Shown: positions 47,036-55,796 of the stretch, in pieces
How the letters are laid out: the number at the start of each line of letters is the position of its first letter
How positions within the stretch are numbered: the first letter of the stretch is position 1
NCBI GenBank assembly: GCA_050633705.1
Contig: JBOEGZ010000009.1
Location: forward strand, 31,941-95,940
Length of the DNA stretch: 64,000 nucleotides
Reading direction: 5' to 3'
Source of the DNA: JAJFHI01 sp050633705
GTDB taxonomy: Bacteria > Pseudomonadota > Alphaproteobacteria > Rhizobiales > Hyphomicrobiaceae
Position numbers and translations under genes: made by a program
The notes under the pieces: generated by a model
Seen by the model: only the letters and a program-made list of their open reading frames with translations
Databases searched by the model: none
Told to the model about the DNA's origin: nothing

Positions 47036-47673
47036 CAGGCCGTCTCTGTTGAAGTTTTATGACCGTCAAGTTCCACGTGTTTGAATTTCGCAAATGCGCG
47101 CGTGCGGTGAGACATGGCATATTTGTCAGCGGGTTTCATTTCGCCAAATGTCAGCGTTTCGCCATCCGCCAAGAACATCGGATCATAGCCAAAGCCATTT
47201 GTTCCCCGCTTAGGCCAAACCAAAACACCATCTACCCGGCCCTCGTAGACAGAGGTTTTTCCATTGGGCCATGCCAGACACAATACAGAAATGAAGTTCG
47301 CTCGAGGTCCAAGCGTCGCCCAAGCGTTTTGCGACGCCAGTTCATTGGCCACTTTCTCCATCGCAACATCGAAGTCTTTGTCCGCTCCTGCCCAACGGGC
47401 TGAATAGATACCAGGCGCGCCGCCCAACGCTTCAACTTCAAGCCCAGAATCATCAGCCAAAGCCGGCATGCCTGAGGCCGTTGCCGCAAATATTGCCTTG
47501 AGTTTGGCGTTGCCTTCAAATGTCGATTCGGTTTCTTCCGGCTCCTCTAACCCAAGATCGCCAGCCGACACCGCATCGAGCCCGTATGGGGCAATCAGTT
47601 CGTTGATCTCCCAAACCTTGCCAGGGTTGTGCGAGGCGACGACCAATTTCGTACCTGCAGAGAGTTTCAGCAT
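47035..47673 (-). CDS. rdgB: dITP/XTP pyrophosphatase RdgB
   Basis: House-cleaning enzyme that hydrolyses non-canonical purine triphosphates. LVVASHNPGKVWEINEL, LADDSGLEVEALGGAPGIYSAR and GYDPMFLADG are diagnostic of the Ham1/RdgB family. 212 residues. The gene starts immediately after the stop of the VOC gene (no gap) and is coupled to hemW. Confidence 0.96.
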   Translation of the reverse strand: MLKLSAGTKLVVASHNPGKVWEINELIAPYGLDAVSAGDLGLEEPEETESTFEGNAKLKAIFAATASGMPALADDSGLEVEALGGAPGIYSARWAGADKDFDVAMEKVANELASQNAWATLGPRANFISVLCLAWPNGKTSVYEGRVDGVLVWPKRGTNGFGYDPMFLADGETLTFGEMKPADKYAMSHRTRAFAKFKHVELDGHKTSTETA

Positions 47674-48096
47674 TTAAGACAGTTCCCAAATTCGTGGCTC
47701 AGCAAATTCCAAGCAATTGCCAGCGGGATCGCGGAAGTAAATCGAACGACCACCGCCCGGCCACTCAAAATCCATTTCGATTTCAACACCATATTCATTC
47801 AGACGATGGCGCCACTTTTCAATTTCATTTGCGCTGGCGCGAAAACAAATATGTCCTGGTCCTTCGGCGCCATGCGGCGGCACAGGAATTTTCGCATTCG
47901 GTGCCGGTTGGCTTGTGGTCTTGGGGTTAAAGATCAGCAGCATTTGATCACCACACCGGTAGAAAATCTGGCGCCCGTCCATTTTTGAAGCGAGCGGAAG
48001 ACCAAGAATATCGCTGTAAAACGTTTCAGCCGCGTCGAGAGCGCTGGTGTACAGGATAGTTTCGAGAATTCCTTTCGGTGGTGTGATCTCGCTCAC
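47674..48096 (-). CDS. VOC-superfamily (glyoxalase-like) protein
   Basis: Single-domain metalloenzyme or binding protein of 140 residues: ILETILYTSALDAAETFYSD, GHICFRASANEIEKW and RSIYFRDPAGNCLEFAEPR contain the usual His/Glu metal positions. Substrate unknown. It sits between rph (11 bases) and rdgB (0 bases), an insertion into a gene pair that is usually contiguous. Confidence 0.88.
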   Translation of the reverse strand: MSEITPPKGILETILYTSALDAAETFYSDILGLPLASKMDGRQIFYRCGDQMLLIFNPKTTSQPAPNAKIPVPPHGAEGPGHICFRASANEIEKWRHRLNEYGVEIEMDFEWPGGGRSIYFRDPAGNCLEFAEPRIWELS

Positions 48097-48107
48097 GGCG
48101 TCACCCC

Positions 48108-48821
48108 TTAGCTGACCGTTAACTTTTGAAGCTCAACCAACTCGCCAATTCCCTTGCGAGCTAACTTCATCAGTTCGTCAAAGTTTTCTTGGCTGAACGG
48201 CGTCGTCTCTGCTGTACCTTGCACTTCGCAAATGCCACCTGAACCGGTCATAACAAAGTTTGAATCAGCGTCAGCATTGCTGTCTTCGTCATAATCGAGA
48301 TCGAGAACCGGCGTTCCTTTGTAAAGCCCACATGAAACCGCGGCAACTTGATCGGCTAACGTATCGGCTTTCACCATGTCGCGCACGACCATCCACTGGA
48401 TGCAATCGTACAACGCAACCCAGGCGCCGGTAATTGACGCCGTGCGTGTACCACCATCGGCCTGGATCACATCACAATCGACGGTGATCTGGCGCTCACC
48501 AAGTTTTTTCATATCGACCACAGCGCGAAGCGAACGACCGATGAGGCGCTGGATTTCCTGTGTGCGACCTGACGGACCGCCTTTTGTCACTTCACGGCGC
48601 ATGCGGTCGTGGGTTGAGCGCGGCAACATCGAGTATTCCGCGGTTACCCAGCCTGAACCTTTACCTTTCATCCACGGTGGCACGCGCTCTTCCAAGCTGG
48701 CGGTGCATAAAACATGGGTATTGCCGAATTTAATCAGGCATGATCCTTCAGCGTGCATCGAGACAGCGCGTTCAATTGAGACACGGCGAAGTTCATCAGG
48801 TTGGCGGTTAGATGGGCGCAT
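48108..48821 (-). CDS. rph: ribonuclease PH
   Basis: Phosphorolytic 3'-5' exoribonuclease that trims tRNA 3' ends. MRPSNRQPDELRRVSIERAV, MLPRSTHDRMRREVTKGGPS, EIQRLIGRSLRAVVD and DCDVIQADGGTRTASITGA are typical. 237 residues. Divergent from hrcA across 154 bases. Confidence 0.97.
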   Translation of the reverse strand: MRPSNRQPDELRRVSIERAVSMHAEGSCLIKFGNTHVLCTASLEERVPPWMKGKGSGWVTAEYSMLPRSTHDRMRREVTKGGPSGRTQEIQRLIGRSLRAVVDMKKLGERQITVDCDVIQADGGTRTASITGAWVALYDCIQWMVVRDMVKADTLADQVAAVSCGLYKGTPVLDLDYDEDSNADADSNFVMTGSGGICEVQGTAETTPFSQENFDELMKLARKGIGELVELQKLTVS

Positions 48822-48905
48822 AAGATAATCTGTTTCTTTCTTTAATCGGTTGAATTTGGCGGGACACTAGTTCGGAAAGCTGGCAATGTCGACAATGTCA
48901 GACAA

Positions 48906-48934
48906 TTGACCATGTTCAGCACAATCCCTAGATA
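48906..48934 (+). promoter_or_regulatory. candidate promoter for hrcA-grpE
   Basis: TTGACC at 48906-48911 (5 of 6) and TAGATA at 48929-48934 are 17 bases apart, about 40 bases before the hrcA ATG. No CIRCE-type inverted repeat (TTAGCACTC / GAGTGCTAA) was seen here. Confidence 0.45.
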
Positions 48935-48975
48935 TTGATCACCTCACGACTGACAGAGCAATACGTACACCTTAA

Positions 48976-50040
48976 ATGAGCAAATCCGATAAAATTTCCG
49001 GCTTGGCGTCTCTCGACACACGCTCCCAGACAGTCCTACGCGAAATCGTTGAAAGCTATCTATCAACGGGTGATCCCGTTGGCTCACGAAACTTGTCTCG
49101 AGCCCTGCCAATTAGCCTTTCGCCCGCCTCAATCCGCAACGTCATGTCCGACCTTGAACAACTCGGCTTGATCTATGCCCCACATACTTCGGCCGGGCGA
49201 ATGCCAACACAAAGCGGGCTCAGATTATTCGTCGATGGCTTATTGGAAGTCGGAGACCTGGCGAACGAAGAGCGAAGAAAAATCGAAGCACAAATCGGTG
49301 GCGGTGGACAAAGCTCGGTTGAGCACGTTCTCAATGAAGCCAGTGAACTCATTTCTGGATTATCGCATTGCGCCGGTGTTGTACTGACAGAAAAGCAAAG
49401 CACCGCCTTAAAACACATTGAATTCGTACAGCTCGAACCGGGCAAGGCCCTGGCGATACTCGTTGGCGAGGACCAAAACGTAGAAAACCGAGTGATCGAC
49501 CTACCGAAAGGTTTACCGGCATCGGCCCTTGTCGAGGCAACAAATTATCTCAATGCCAACGTCTGTGGCATGACAATGGCGCAAGCCAGCAAGCATTTAG
49601 AAACGCAATTGCAGGTCGCACGTGCCGAACTCGATGGACTGACGCAAAAGGTCATCAAGGCAGGCCTGGCAGAATGGTCTGGCGATCTTGGTGATCGAAA
49701 AAGTCTGATCGTCAGAGGCCAATCGAACCTTTTGAAAGACGTTCATGCCACCGATGAGCTGGACCGGATTCGGTTGCTGTTTGACGACATTGAATCCAAG
49801 AACGAATTGGTGCAAATCCTCGGCTTAGCCGATCAAGCCGAGGGCGTGCGAATTTTTATCGGCTCGGAGAACAAGTTATTCTCGCTATCGGGTTCATCGC
49901 TGATCGTCGCCCCATTTAACGACGACACCCGCAAGACTGTGGGCGTTGTGGGCGTAATCGGGCCAACCCGGCTGAACTATGCGCGGATTATTCCTATGGT
50001 CGACTATACGGCTCGGCTGATAAGCAAGTTACTGACTTGA
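48976..50040 (+). CDS. hrcA: heat-inducible transcription repressor HrcA
   Basis: Represses chaperone genes (typically groESL) through CIRCE elements. N-terminal winged helix: VLREIVESYLSTGDPVGSR and SPASIRNVMSDLEQLGL, then YAPHTSAGRMPTQSGLRLFVD, followed by the GAF-like and inserted domains; C-terminal VIGPTRLNYARIIPMVDYTA is conserved. 354 residues. Followed by grpE after 122 bases, the standard alphaproteobacterial pair. Confidence 0.97.
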   Translation: MSKSDKISGLASLDTRSQTVLREIVESYLSTGDPVGSRNLSRALPISLSPASIRNVMSDLEQLGLIYAPHTSAGRMPTQSGLRLFVDGLLEVGDLANEERRKIEAQIGGGGQSSVEHVLNEASELISGLSHCAGVVLTEKQSTALKHIEFVQLEPGKALAILVGEDQNVENRVIDLPKGLPASALVEATNYLNANVCGMTMAQASKHLETQLQVARAELDGLTQKVIKAGLAEWSGDLGDRKSLIVRGQSNLLKDVHATDELDRIRLLFDDIESKNELVQILGLADQAEGVRIFIGSENKLFSLSGSSLIVAPFNDDTRKTVGVVGVIGPTRLNYARIIPMVDYTARLISKLLT

Positions 50041-50162
50041 TTTGCACCGCGAGACCCTGATAACCAATTAGGCCTCCAACTGCTACACTATGGCAAAGCA
50101 CTTGAGATGGGCAGCCCACCATCTTAATTGAGCCTGATACCTGCCAAAATGGAAATTTATTG

Positions 50163-50999
50163 ATGAGCGACGACAAAAAGCCGAACCACGATCCCAATAC
50201 ATTGCCGCCTGGTGGCGCAGGGGGCCCAGGAATGAGAGGCCATGACGATCGGCCAGAAGATGCGCTTGGTTTCGACGATCCAGAAGCTGAAGACTACGGC
50301 GTCGACGAACTCGATGACGAGGCGGTTTCCGACACATTGAATGTTGCCGAAGCAGATGCTGCACGTCTTGAATCCGAAGTGGCAGACTTGAAAGATCAAC
50401 TGGCGCGCATGAATGCAGAAGTGCAGAATATCCATCGTCGCCACGAGAAAGAATTGCAGGATATGGCCAAGTATGCCGTCCGCAAGTTTGCCAAGGACAT
50501 TGTTGAAGTGGCCGATAATTTCAATCGTGCCAAGGAATCAGTAAAACCTGAAGACGTCGAGGGTAACGCGACGGTCAAAGGCCTTATTGAAGGCTTCGAC
50601 ATGACGGAGCGCGCTTTCCTTTCGGCCTTAGGAAAGCATGGCATTCAACAGATTGACGCGGCTGGGCAACCGTTTAACCCGCACAAACACCAAGCCATGA
50701 TGGAGCAAGAAGATCCGAGCAAACCGGCCGGCACGATTTTGCAAGTCTTTCAAGCAGGATACGAGATCGCTGAGCAGGTCCTTCGTCCATCAATGGTGGT
50801 TGTCTCGCGCGGCGGACCGAAAATGCCCAAGCCGGACCCTGAACCCTCCGAACCCAAACGACCAACGCTCAAGATGCCAGGGCAAGACAACGCCAATCCT
50901 AATGCCCAATCAGAGGCACCAGGTGCGGCAGATACTCCAGGGCCGACAAGCGAGCCAAGCAACGATAACGATCAGGGCGGCCCAGGCACGGCGGCATAA
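50163..50999 (+). CDS. grpE: nucleotide exchange factor GrpE, with long C-terminal tail
   Basis: Releases ADP from DnaK. The coiled coil (LESEVADLKDQLARMNAEVQ) leads into the conserved KYAVRKFAKDIVEVADNFNR and the beta-domain AGYEIAEQVLRPSMVVVSRG. After the domain ends (about residue 219) a ~60-residue acidic, Pro/Asn-rich tail follows (from GPKMPKPDPEPSEP to the end), unusual in length; the N-terminal 60 residues are also acidic and disordered. ATG 50163 is chosen; a TTG lies one codon before it. Confidence 0.96.
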   Translation: MSDDKKPNHDPNTLPPGGAGGPGMRGHDDRPEDALGFDDPEAEDYGVDELDDEAVSDTLNVAEADAARLESEVADLKDQLARMNAEVQNIHRRHEKELQDMAKYAVRKFAKDIVEVADNFNRAKESVKPEDVEGNATVKGLIEGFDMTERAFLSALGKHGIQQIDAAGQPFNPHKHQAMMEQEDPSKPAGTILQVFQAGYEIAEQVLRPSMVVVSRGGPKMPKPDPEPSEPKRPTLKMPGQDNANPNAQSEAPGAADTPGPTSEPSNDNDQGGPGTAA

Positions 51000-51055
51000 C
51001 CGCCATGGGTGGTGGGGTTTAAATCCGACAAAAACCAGGGATCTTGACCAACTTC

Positions 51056-51550
51056 ATGAAACTTGTTTCTGAAACGCGGGATTTCTTGGTGTTTGAACAA
51101 AGCTCTTTTGGCGGCGCAATCGTTGCAGGGGTGTTCGCACTTGTCTTGATTGTCCTGTTTGCAACCAGTGGCGATCAGCTTTCACTCGAACAGACTTATG
51201 TGATGCTGGCAGCCATCCTTTTTAGCCTCATATCTATTCTGTTTATCGGTCGCACCGAACGCGTCACACTGGACCGCACGAAGGGGCGCATTGTGCGACA
51301 CGCCCAGGCAATAATTCCTTGGTTTCCGCTTGGTGCCATTGCCCATGTTCATGCCCTCGACACCAACTCAAAAGCCCAGGCCCAATCAGCCTTGCAAATC
51401 CGGCACAAACGCATCGATAGCAAATCTTGGCAAGTCTTCGTCAACGGCATCAAAGACGGCAAACCATGGAGCATGCGGGTTCACAAAGGGACAAGTGAAG
51501 CGTCAGCGAAAGCCACCGTGCAACGTATCAATGCTTGGCTGGAAGCTTAA
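51056..51550 (+). CDS. membrane protein with two N-terminal helices
   Basis: Not confidently recognised. About 164 residues: two hydrophobic segments (GAIVAGVFALVLIVLFATSG and TYVMLAAILFSLISILFIG), then a beta-rich cytoplasmic part (RVTLDRTKGRIVRHAQAI ... SWQVFVNGIKDGKPW) reminiscent of membrane-anchored PH-like or YcxB-type domains. Start uncertain: ATG 51056, or TTG 51044 which has AGGG only three bases before it. Convergent with alkB, 5 bases apart. Confidence 0.7.
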   Translation: MKLVSETRDFLVFEQSSFGGAIVAGVFALVLIVLFATSGDQLSLEQTYVMLAAILFSLISILFIGRTERVTLDRTKGRIVRHAQAIIPWFPLGAIAHVHALDTNSKAQAQSALQIRHKRIDSKSWQVFVNGIKDGKPWSMRVHKGTSEASAKATVQRINAWLEA

Positions 51551-51555
51551 AACCC

Positions 51556-52170
51556 TCAAATCGTCACCCGCCGCAGGGTCAAGTTGATCCGCCCACCACC
51601 TAGAAACAGATCATCCAATATGTCGGATGTCCCGGCCATGACCTTATCAATCCCGTGGTAGACTTGACGCGCCGCGCCAGCCAAAACCACGACATCACCC
51701 GACTGCAAATTCACGCGCTGTTTTGGATTGGCCCGACGCGGCCCGCCAACATGAAACCGAGCTGTGTCGCCGAGCGAAACAGAAATCACAGGAGCATCCT
51801 TAGCGTCTTCGTCGCTATCGCGATGGCTGCCCATTTTAGCTCCATCGCGATAGACGTTGATCAGACAAGCTTCTGGCAGATCCGGCCAATCGACCAGCTC
51901 ATTCCACAGATCTAGCATCCTGCGAGGTATCGGGGCCCAGGGCGAGCCGGTGACGGGGTGTGTTGGCTGATAGCGATAGCCATTGATATCTGAAACCCAA
52001 CCAAGACACCCCGCATTGCTCATCTCAACGGAAAATGGCTTTCCAGTTCTTGGCATTACGGGTTTGAATAGGGGCGCTTGGTCCAGAACACAGGCAATAT
52101 CTGACACCAGAGCACTTTGCTCATCTGCCTGAAAAAAGCCCGGAAAATGTTGAAAACCCTCACAAAACAT
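51556..52170 (-). CDS. alkB: AlkB-type 2-oxoglutarate/Fe(II) dioxygenase
   Basis: Oxidative demethylase repairing 1-methyladenine and 3-methylcytosine. The iron ligands appear as HRD in GSHRDSDED and the distal His in QVYHGIDKV; the 2-oxoglutarate-binding arginines lie in RINLTLRRV at the C-terminus. NVYRDGAKMGSHRD and VSLGDTARFHVGG are AlkB blocks. 204 residues. Lies between the heat-shock gene pairs and is divergent from dnaK. Confidence 0.93.
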   Translation of the reverse strand: MFCEGFQHFPGFFQADEQSALVSDIACVLDQAPLFKPVMPRTGKPFSVEMSNAGCLGWVSDINGYRYQPTHPVTGSPWAPIPRRMLDLWNELVDWPDLPEACLINVYRDGAKMGSHRDSDEDAKDAPVISVSLGDTARFHVGGPRRANPKQRVNLQSGDVVVLAGAARQVYHGIDKVMAGTSDILDDLFLGGGRINLTLRRVTI

Positions 52171-52477
52171 TGTGTTTCCACTAAGTTGCAGTTACCCAGA
52201 ACCAACACTGCGACCAATCAGGGCTGGCACATCAAACTGGTGATCGGCAAAATTTTTGACCAACTGCGTCGAAATTCGTCAACTTGACGCGTTACCAGCC
52301 GTTGCACCGGAGCCATCGCTGCCTATATACCCTTCACAAGCTTTAAAAACTCTAGGGAACTGCGGCTTGAAGCCTTCTGGAAAGTAATCACTTTCGCGGA
52401 AGAACGCTTTTTGGACTGGGTGCCACCGAGTTGGGCCAGTCAAGACAGTTCGCCACAAACACAAGGAATTCTGCACA
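52171..52477 (+). other. alkB/dnaK divergent intergenic region
   Basis: 307 bases without a gene-like frame. It holds the heat-shock-type dnaK promoter candidate (listed separately), leaving a leader of about 140 bases. No CIRCE element was seen. AAGGAATTCTGCACA precedes the dnaK ATG and supplies its ribosome-binding site. Confidence 0.65.
52301..52329 (+). promoter_or_regulatory. dnaK: candidate sigma-32-type dnaK promoter
   Basis: CCTATAT at 52322-52328 matches the alphaproteobacterial sigma-32 -10 (CYTATNT), and GTTGCAC at 52301-52307 approximates the CTTG-type -35 with one mismatch; the spacing is about 14 bases. TTGCAC-16-TATATA can equally be read as a sigma-70 promoter. A heat-shock promoter is expected for dnaK. 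Confidence 0.5.
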
Positions 52478-54397
52478 ATGGCAAAGGTAATCGGCATTGA
52501 CCTCGGAACCACGAACTCCTGCGTGGCCGTGATGGAGGCGGGTAAGCCTCGCGTACTTGAAAATGCTGAAGGCGCGAACACGACACCATCGATCGTTGCT
52601 TTTTCAGACGACAGTGAAAAGTTGGTCGGTCTTCCGGCAAAACGCCAGGCCGTCACAAACCCCACAAACACATTCTTCGCGATCAAACGTCTGATCGGAC
52701 GTCGCTTTGAAGATCCGATGGTTGAAAAGGACAAAGGCCTCGTCCCTTACAAGATTGTCAAAGGTCCAAATGGTGACGCTTGGGTTGAAGCCAACGGACA
52801 AGAATACTCACCACAGCAAATCTCAGCATTCATTCTGCAGAAAATGAAAGAAACAGCTGAAGCAAAGCTAGGTGAAGAAGTCACTCAAGCCGTTATCACC
52901 GTTCCAGCTTACTTTAACGACGCTCAGCGCCAGGCGACAAAAGATGCCGGTAAGATTGCCGGACTTGAAGTGCTGCGCATCGTTAACGAGCCAACGGCGG
53001 CGGCGCTGTCTTATGGCCTCGACAAAAAAGATAAAGTTCAAACGATCGCTGTATACGACCTTGGCGGCGGCACCTTTGATATCTCCATTCTTGAGATCGA
53101 CGATGGTGTGTTCACTGTGAAGTCCACCAATGGCGACACATTCCTTGGTGGTGAAGACTTCGATATGGAACTGGTTCAGTACCTTGCCGATGAATTCAAA
53201 AAAGAAAACTCGATCAACCTGCGCGACGACAAACTTGCGCTGCAGCGATTGAAGGAAGCGGCAGAGAAAGCCAAAATCGAGTTGTCATCTTCTTCTCAGA
53301 CAGAGATCAACCTGCCGTTCATTACCGCAGACCAAACCGGTCCAAAACACCTGACCATGAAGCTGACCCGCGCCAAGCTGGAGAGCCTGGTATCCAAGCT
53401 CATCAAGCGGACAAAAGGACCATGCGAAAAGGCTCTTGAAGACGCTGGCCTGAAAGCTGCTGAAATTGACGAAATCGTCTTGGTAGGCGGTATGACCCGC
53501 ATGCCGAAGGTGAAAGAAGTCGTCAGTGAAGTGTTTGGCAAAGAGCCTCATGAAGGCGTCAACCCAGACGAAGTCGTTGCAATCGGCGCTGCGATTCAAG
53601 CAGGTGTGCTACAGGGCGATGTGAAAGATGTTTTGTTGCTCGACGTAACACCTCTTTCACTTGGCATTGAAACACTTGGTGGCGTGTTTACACGTCTCAT
53701 CGATCGCAACACGACAATCCCAACGAAGAAAAGTCAGACGTTCTCGACGGCGGAAGATGGCCAGAGTGCGGTGACAATCCGCGTGAGCCAGGGTGAGCGT
53801 GAAATGGCGGCTGACAACAAGCTGCTGCATCAGTTCGACTTGGTTGGCATCCCACCAGCACCGCGCGGCGTACCTCAAGTCGAAGTGACCTTCGACATCG
53901 ACGCCAACGGCATTGTTCATGTGTCAGCCAAAGACAAGGCAACCGGCAAAGAGCAATCGGTTCGCATTCAATCGTCTGGTGGTCTGACCGATTCCGAAAT
54001 CGAGCAGATGGTGAAAGATGCCGAGACTCATGCTGCCGAAGACAAGAAGAAGCGTGAAATAATTGAGACCAAGAACCAAGCGGAAGCCATAATCGACTCC
54101 ACCAAAAAGTCGCTTGAAGAAGCTGGTGACAAGGTCTCCGCAGACGATAAAAAAGAAGTCGAAGCCTCAATTGAAGAGCTGAAAAAAGCCACCGAGGGAG
54201 ACGACGCAGAGGCTATTAAAGCGGGCATCACGGCTGTGACGACTGCTGCAATGAAAATCGGTGAAGCGCTTTATGGCGACCAAGCCGAGACTGAGGCTGC
54301 TGAAAAAGACGCAGCAGCAGCTGCGGCGGCAGCCGACGACTCTGATGACGTTGTCGATGCTGACTTCGAAGAAGTGAAAGACGATAAGTCGGCCTAA
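52478..54397 (+). CDS. dnaK: molecular chaperone DnaK (Hsp70)
   Basis: ATP-dependent chaperone. IGIDLGTTNSCVAVME, VPAYFNDAQRQATKDAG, IAVYDLGGGTFDISILE and VLVGGMTRMPKV are the Hsp70 signatures; the beta-sandwich domain begins near VTPLSLGIETLGG, and the C-terminal lid ends in the acidic DDVVDADFEEVKDDK typical of proteobacterial DnaK. 639 residues. The dnaJ gene follows after 184 bases and a hairpin, so dnaJ may be partly independent. Confidence 0.99.
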   Translation: MAKVIGIDLGTTNSCVAVMEAGKPRVLENAEGANTTPSIVAFSDDSEKLVGLPAKRQAVTNPTNTFFAIKRLIGRRFEDPMVEKDKGLVPYKIVKGPNGDAWVEANGQEYSPQQISAFILQKMKETAEAKLGEEVTQAVITVPAYFNDAQRQATKDAGKIAGLEVLRIVNEPTAAALSYGLDKKDKVQTIAVYDLGGGTFDISILEIDDGVFTVKSTNGDTFLGGEDFDMELVQYLADEFKKENSINLRDDKLALQRLKEAAEKAKIELSSSSQTEINLPFITADQTGPKHLTMKLTRAKLESLVSKLIKRTKGPCEKALEDAGLKAAEIDEIVLVGGMTRMPKVKEVVSEVFGKEPHEGVNPDEVVAIGAAIQAGVLQGDVKDVLLLDVTPLSLGIETLGGVFTRLIDRNTTIPTKKSQTFSTAEDGQSAVTIRVSQGEREMAADNKLLHQFDLVGIPPAPRGVPQVEVTFDIDANGIVHVSAKDKATGKEQSVRIQSSGGLTDSEIEQMVKDAETHAAEDKKKREIIETKNQAEAIIDSTKKSLEEAGDKVSADDKKEVEASIEELKKATEGDDAEAIKAGITAVTTAAMKIGEALYGDQAETEAAEKDAAAAAAAADDSDDVVDADFEEVKDDKSA

Positions 54398-54443
54398 TTG
54401 CAAGCTGTTTGTCGTTCGAACTTGAAAAGAATTGAAGAAAATT

Positions 54444-54490
54444 GGCCCTCGCTTTCATACTCTGACATATAAGTTTAGAGAGCGGGGGCC
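54444..54490 (+). terminator. long hairpin between dnaK and dnaJ
   Basis: GGCCCTCGCT (54444-54453) pairs with AGCGGGGGCC (54481-54490) including one G-U pair; three more base pairs extend the stem inward to about 13, with a loop of about 21 bases. TTTGATATT follows. It could attenuate transcription into dnaJ, lowering DnaJ relative to DnaK. Confidence 0.5.
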
Positions 54491-54581
54491 TTTGATATTC
54501 AAGTGATGTGATGAAAATCCCTGCTAATTCCATTGGGGTGGACATCGCGTTCACAAAAAAAGAGGACCTGGTATCGGGCCC

Positions 54582-55724
54582 ATGGCAAAGCGTGACTACT
54601 ATGAAATTCTTGGCGTTGAGCGAGGGGCCAGCGAGCAAGACCTCAAAGCCGCCTTTCGCAAATCTGCAAAAGAATGCCATCCCGACCGAAACCCGGGAGA
54701 CACTGAGGCTGAGCAACGCTTTAAAGAGCTAAACGAAGCTTACGAGGCCCTGAAAGACCCACAACGACGTGCCGCTTACGATCAGTATGGTCATGCCGCA
54801 TTCGAAGGTGGACAAGGCGGCCCAGGTGGCTTTGGACCCGAGTTTGCCAGCTCGATGTCGGACATATTCGATGATCTGTTCGGTGAGTTCATGGGTGGTC
54901 GACGCGGCGGCGGAGGGGGAAACAATTCCGGCGGTCGCGAGCGTGGCGCAGATCTGCGCTACAACATGGACATCACACTGGCTGAAGCATTTGAAGGCAA
55001 GACAGCGCAAATCGTTGTGCCAACGAGTGTTGGTTGTGACGAATGCGCTGGATCAGGCGCCAAGGCCGGTACCAAACCGTCTTCATGCGGCACATGTGGC
55101 GGCATAGGTAAGGTTCGCGCCAGCCAAGGCTTCTTCACAATCGAACGGACTTGTCCAAATTGCCACGGCCGTGGTCAAGTCATCGATGACCCGTGCGAAA
55201 AATGCTCTGGTGCCGGCCGGGTCACAAAAGAGCGGACCTTGTCGGTCAATATTCCAGCAGGTGTGGAAGATGGTACCCGCATTCGCCTCGCTGGCGAAGG
55301 CGAAGCCGGGTTGCGCGGTGGCCCAGCGGGCGATCTCTACATTTTCTTATCGATTCAGCCGCACACATTTTTCCAGCGCGATGGTGCCGACATCTTCTGT
55401 CGCGTTCCAATTGCCATGACAACAGCAGCCCTTGGTGGCGAAATTGAAGTGCCAACGGTTGAAGGTTCAATGACCCGGGTTAAAGTTCCAGAAGGAACCG
55501 AAGCTGGCAAACAATTCCGCTTGAAAGGCAAAGGCATGCCTGTCCTTCGCTCAAAAGTGAACGGAGACATGTACATTCAGGTCGAGGTTGAAACGCCGAA
55601 AAACCTTTCACGTCGTCAACGCGAATTGCTTGAAGAATTTGAGACGGAAAGTGCCAACGACACCTCACCTGAAAGCCATGGTTTTTTTGACAGGGTCAAG
55701 GAATTCTTCGACGGAAAGGCTTAA
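54582..55724 (+). CDS. dnaJ: molecular chaperone DnaJ (Hsp40)
   Basis: DnaK co-chaperone. J domain with YYEILGVERGASEQDLK and the HPD loop (KECHPDRNPG); a Gly-rich stretch; a zinc domain with four CxxCxGxG-type repeats (CDECAGSG, CGTCGGIG, CPNCHGRG, CEKCSGAG); then the C-terminal peptide-binding domains. 380 residues, normal. Ends with a basic-acidic tail HGFFDRVKEFFDGKA common in alphaproteobacteria. Confidence 0.98.
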   Translation: MAKRDYYEILGVERGASEQDLKAAFRKSAKECHPDRNPGDTEAEQRFKELNEAYEALKDPQRRAAYDQYGHAAFEGGQGGPGGFGPEFASSMSDIFDDLFGEFMGGRRGGGGGNNSGGRERGADLRYNMDITLAEAFEGKTAQIVVPTSVGCDECAGSGAKAGTKPSSCGTCGGIGKVRASQGFFTIERTCPNCHGRGQVIDDPCEKCSGAGRVTKERTLSVNIPAGVEDGTRIRLAGEGEAGLRGGPAGDLYIFLSIQPHTFFQRDGADIFCRVPIAMTTAALGGEIEVPTVEGSMTRVKVPEGTEAGKQFRLKGKGMPVLRSKVNGDMYIQVEVETPKNLSRRQRELLEEFETESANDTSPESHGFFDRVKEFFDGKA

Positions 55725-55796
55725 GAGCACCAGCCTTTGTAACACTGCAACCGATCATCCGCTGATCCTAACGCAAGCAACTGACGTATCAAGTGC

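Noticed and set aside
48822..48975. CIRCE element upstream of hrcA
   Set aside because: No TTAGCACTC / GAGTGCTAA arms are present; the same holds upstream of dnaK.
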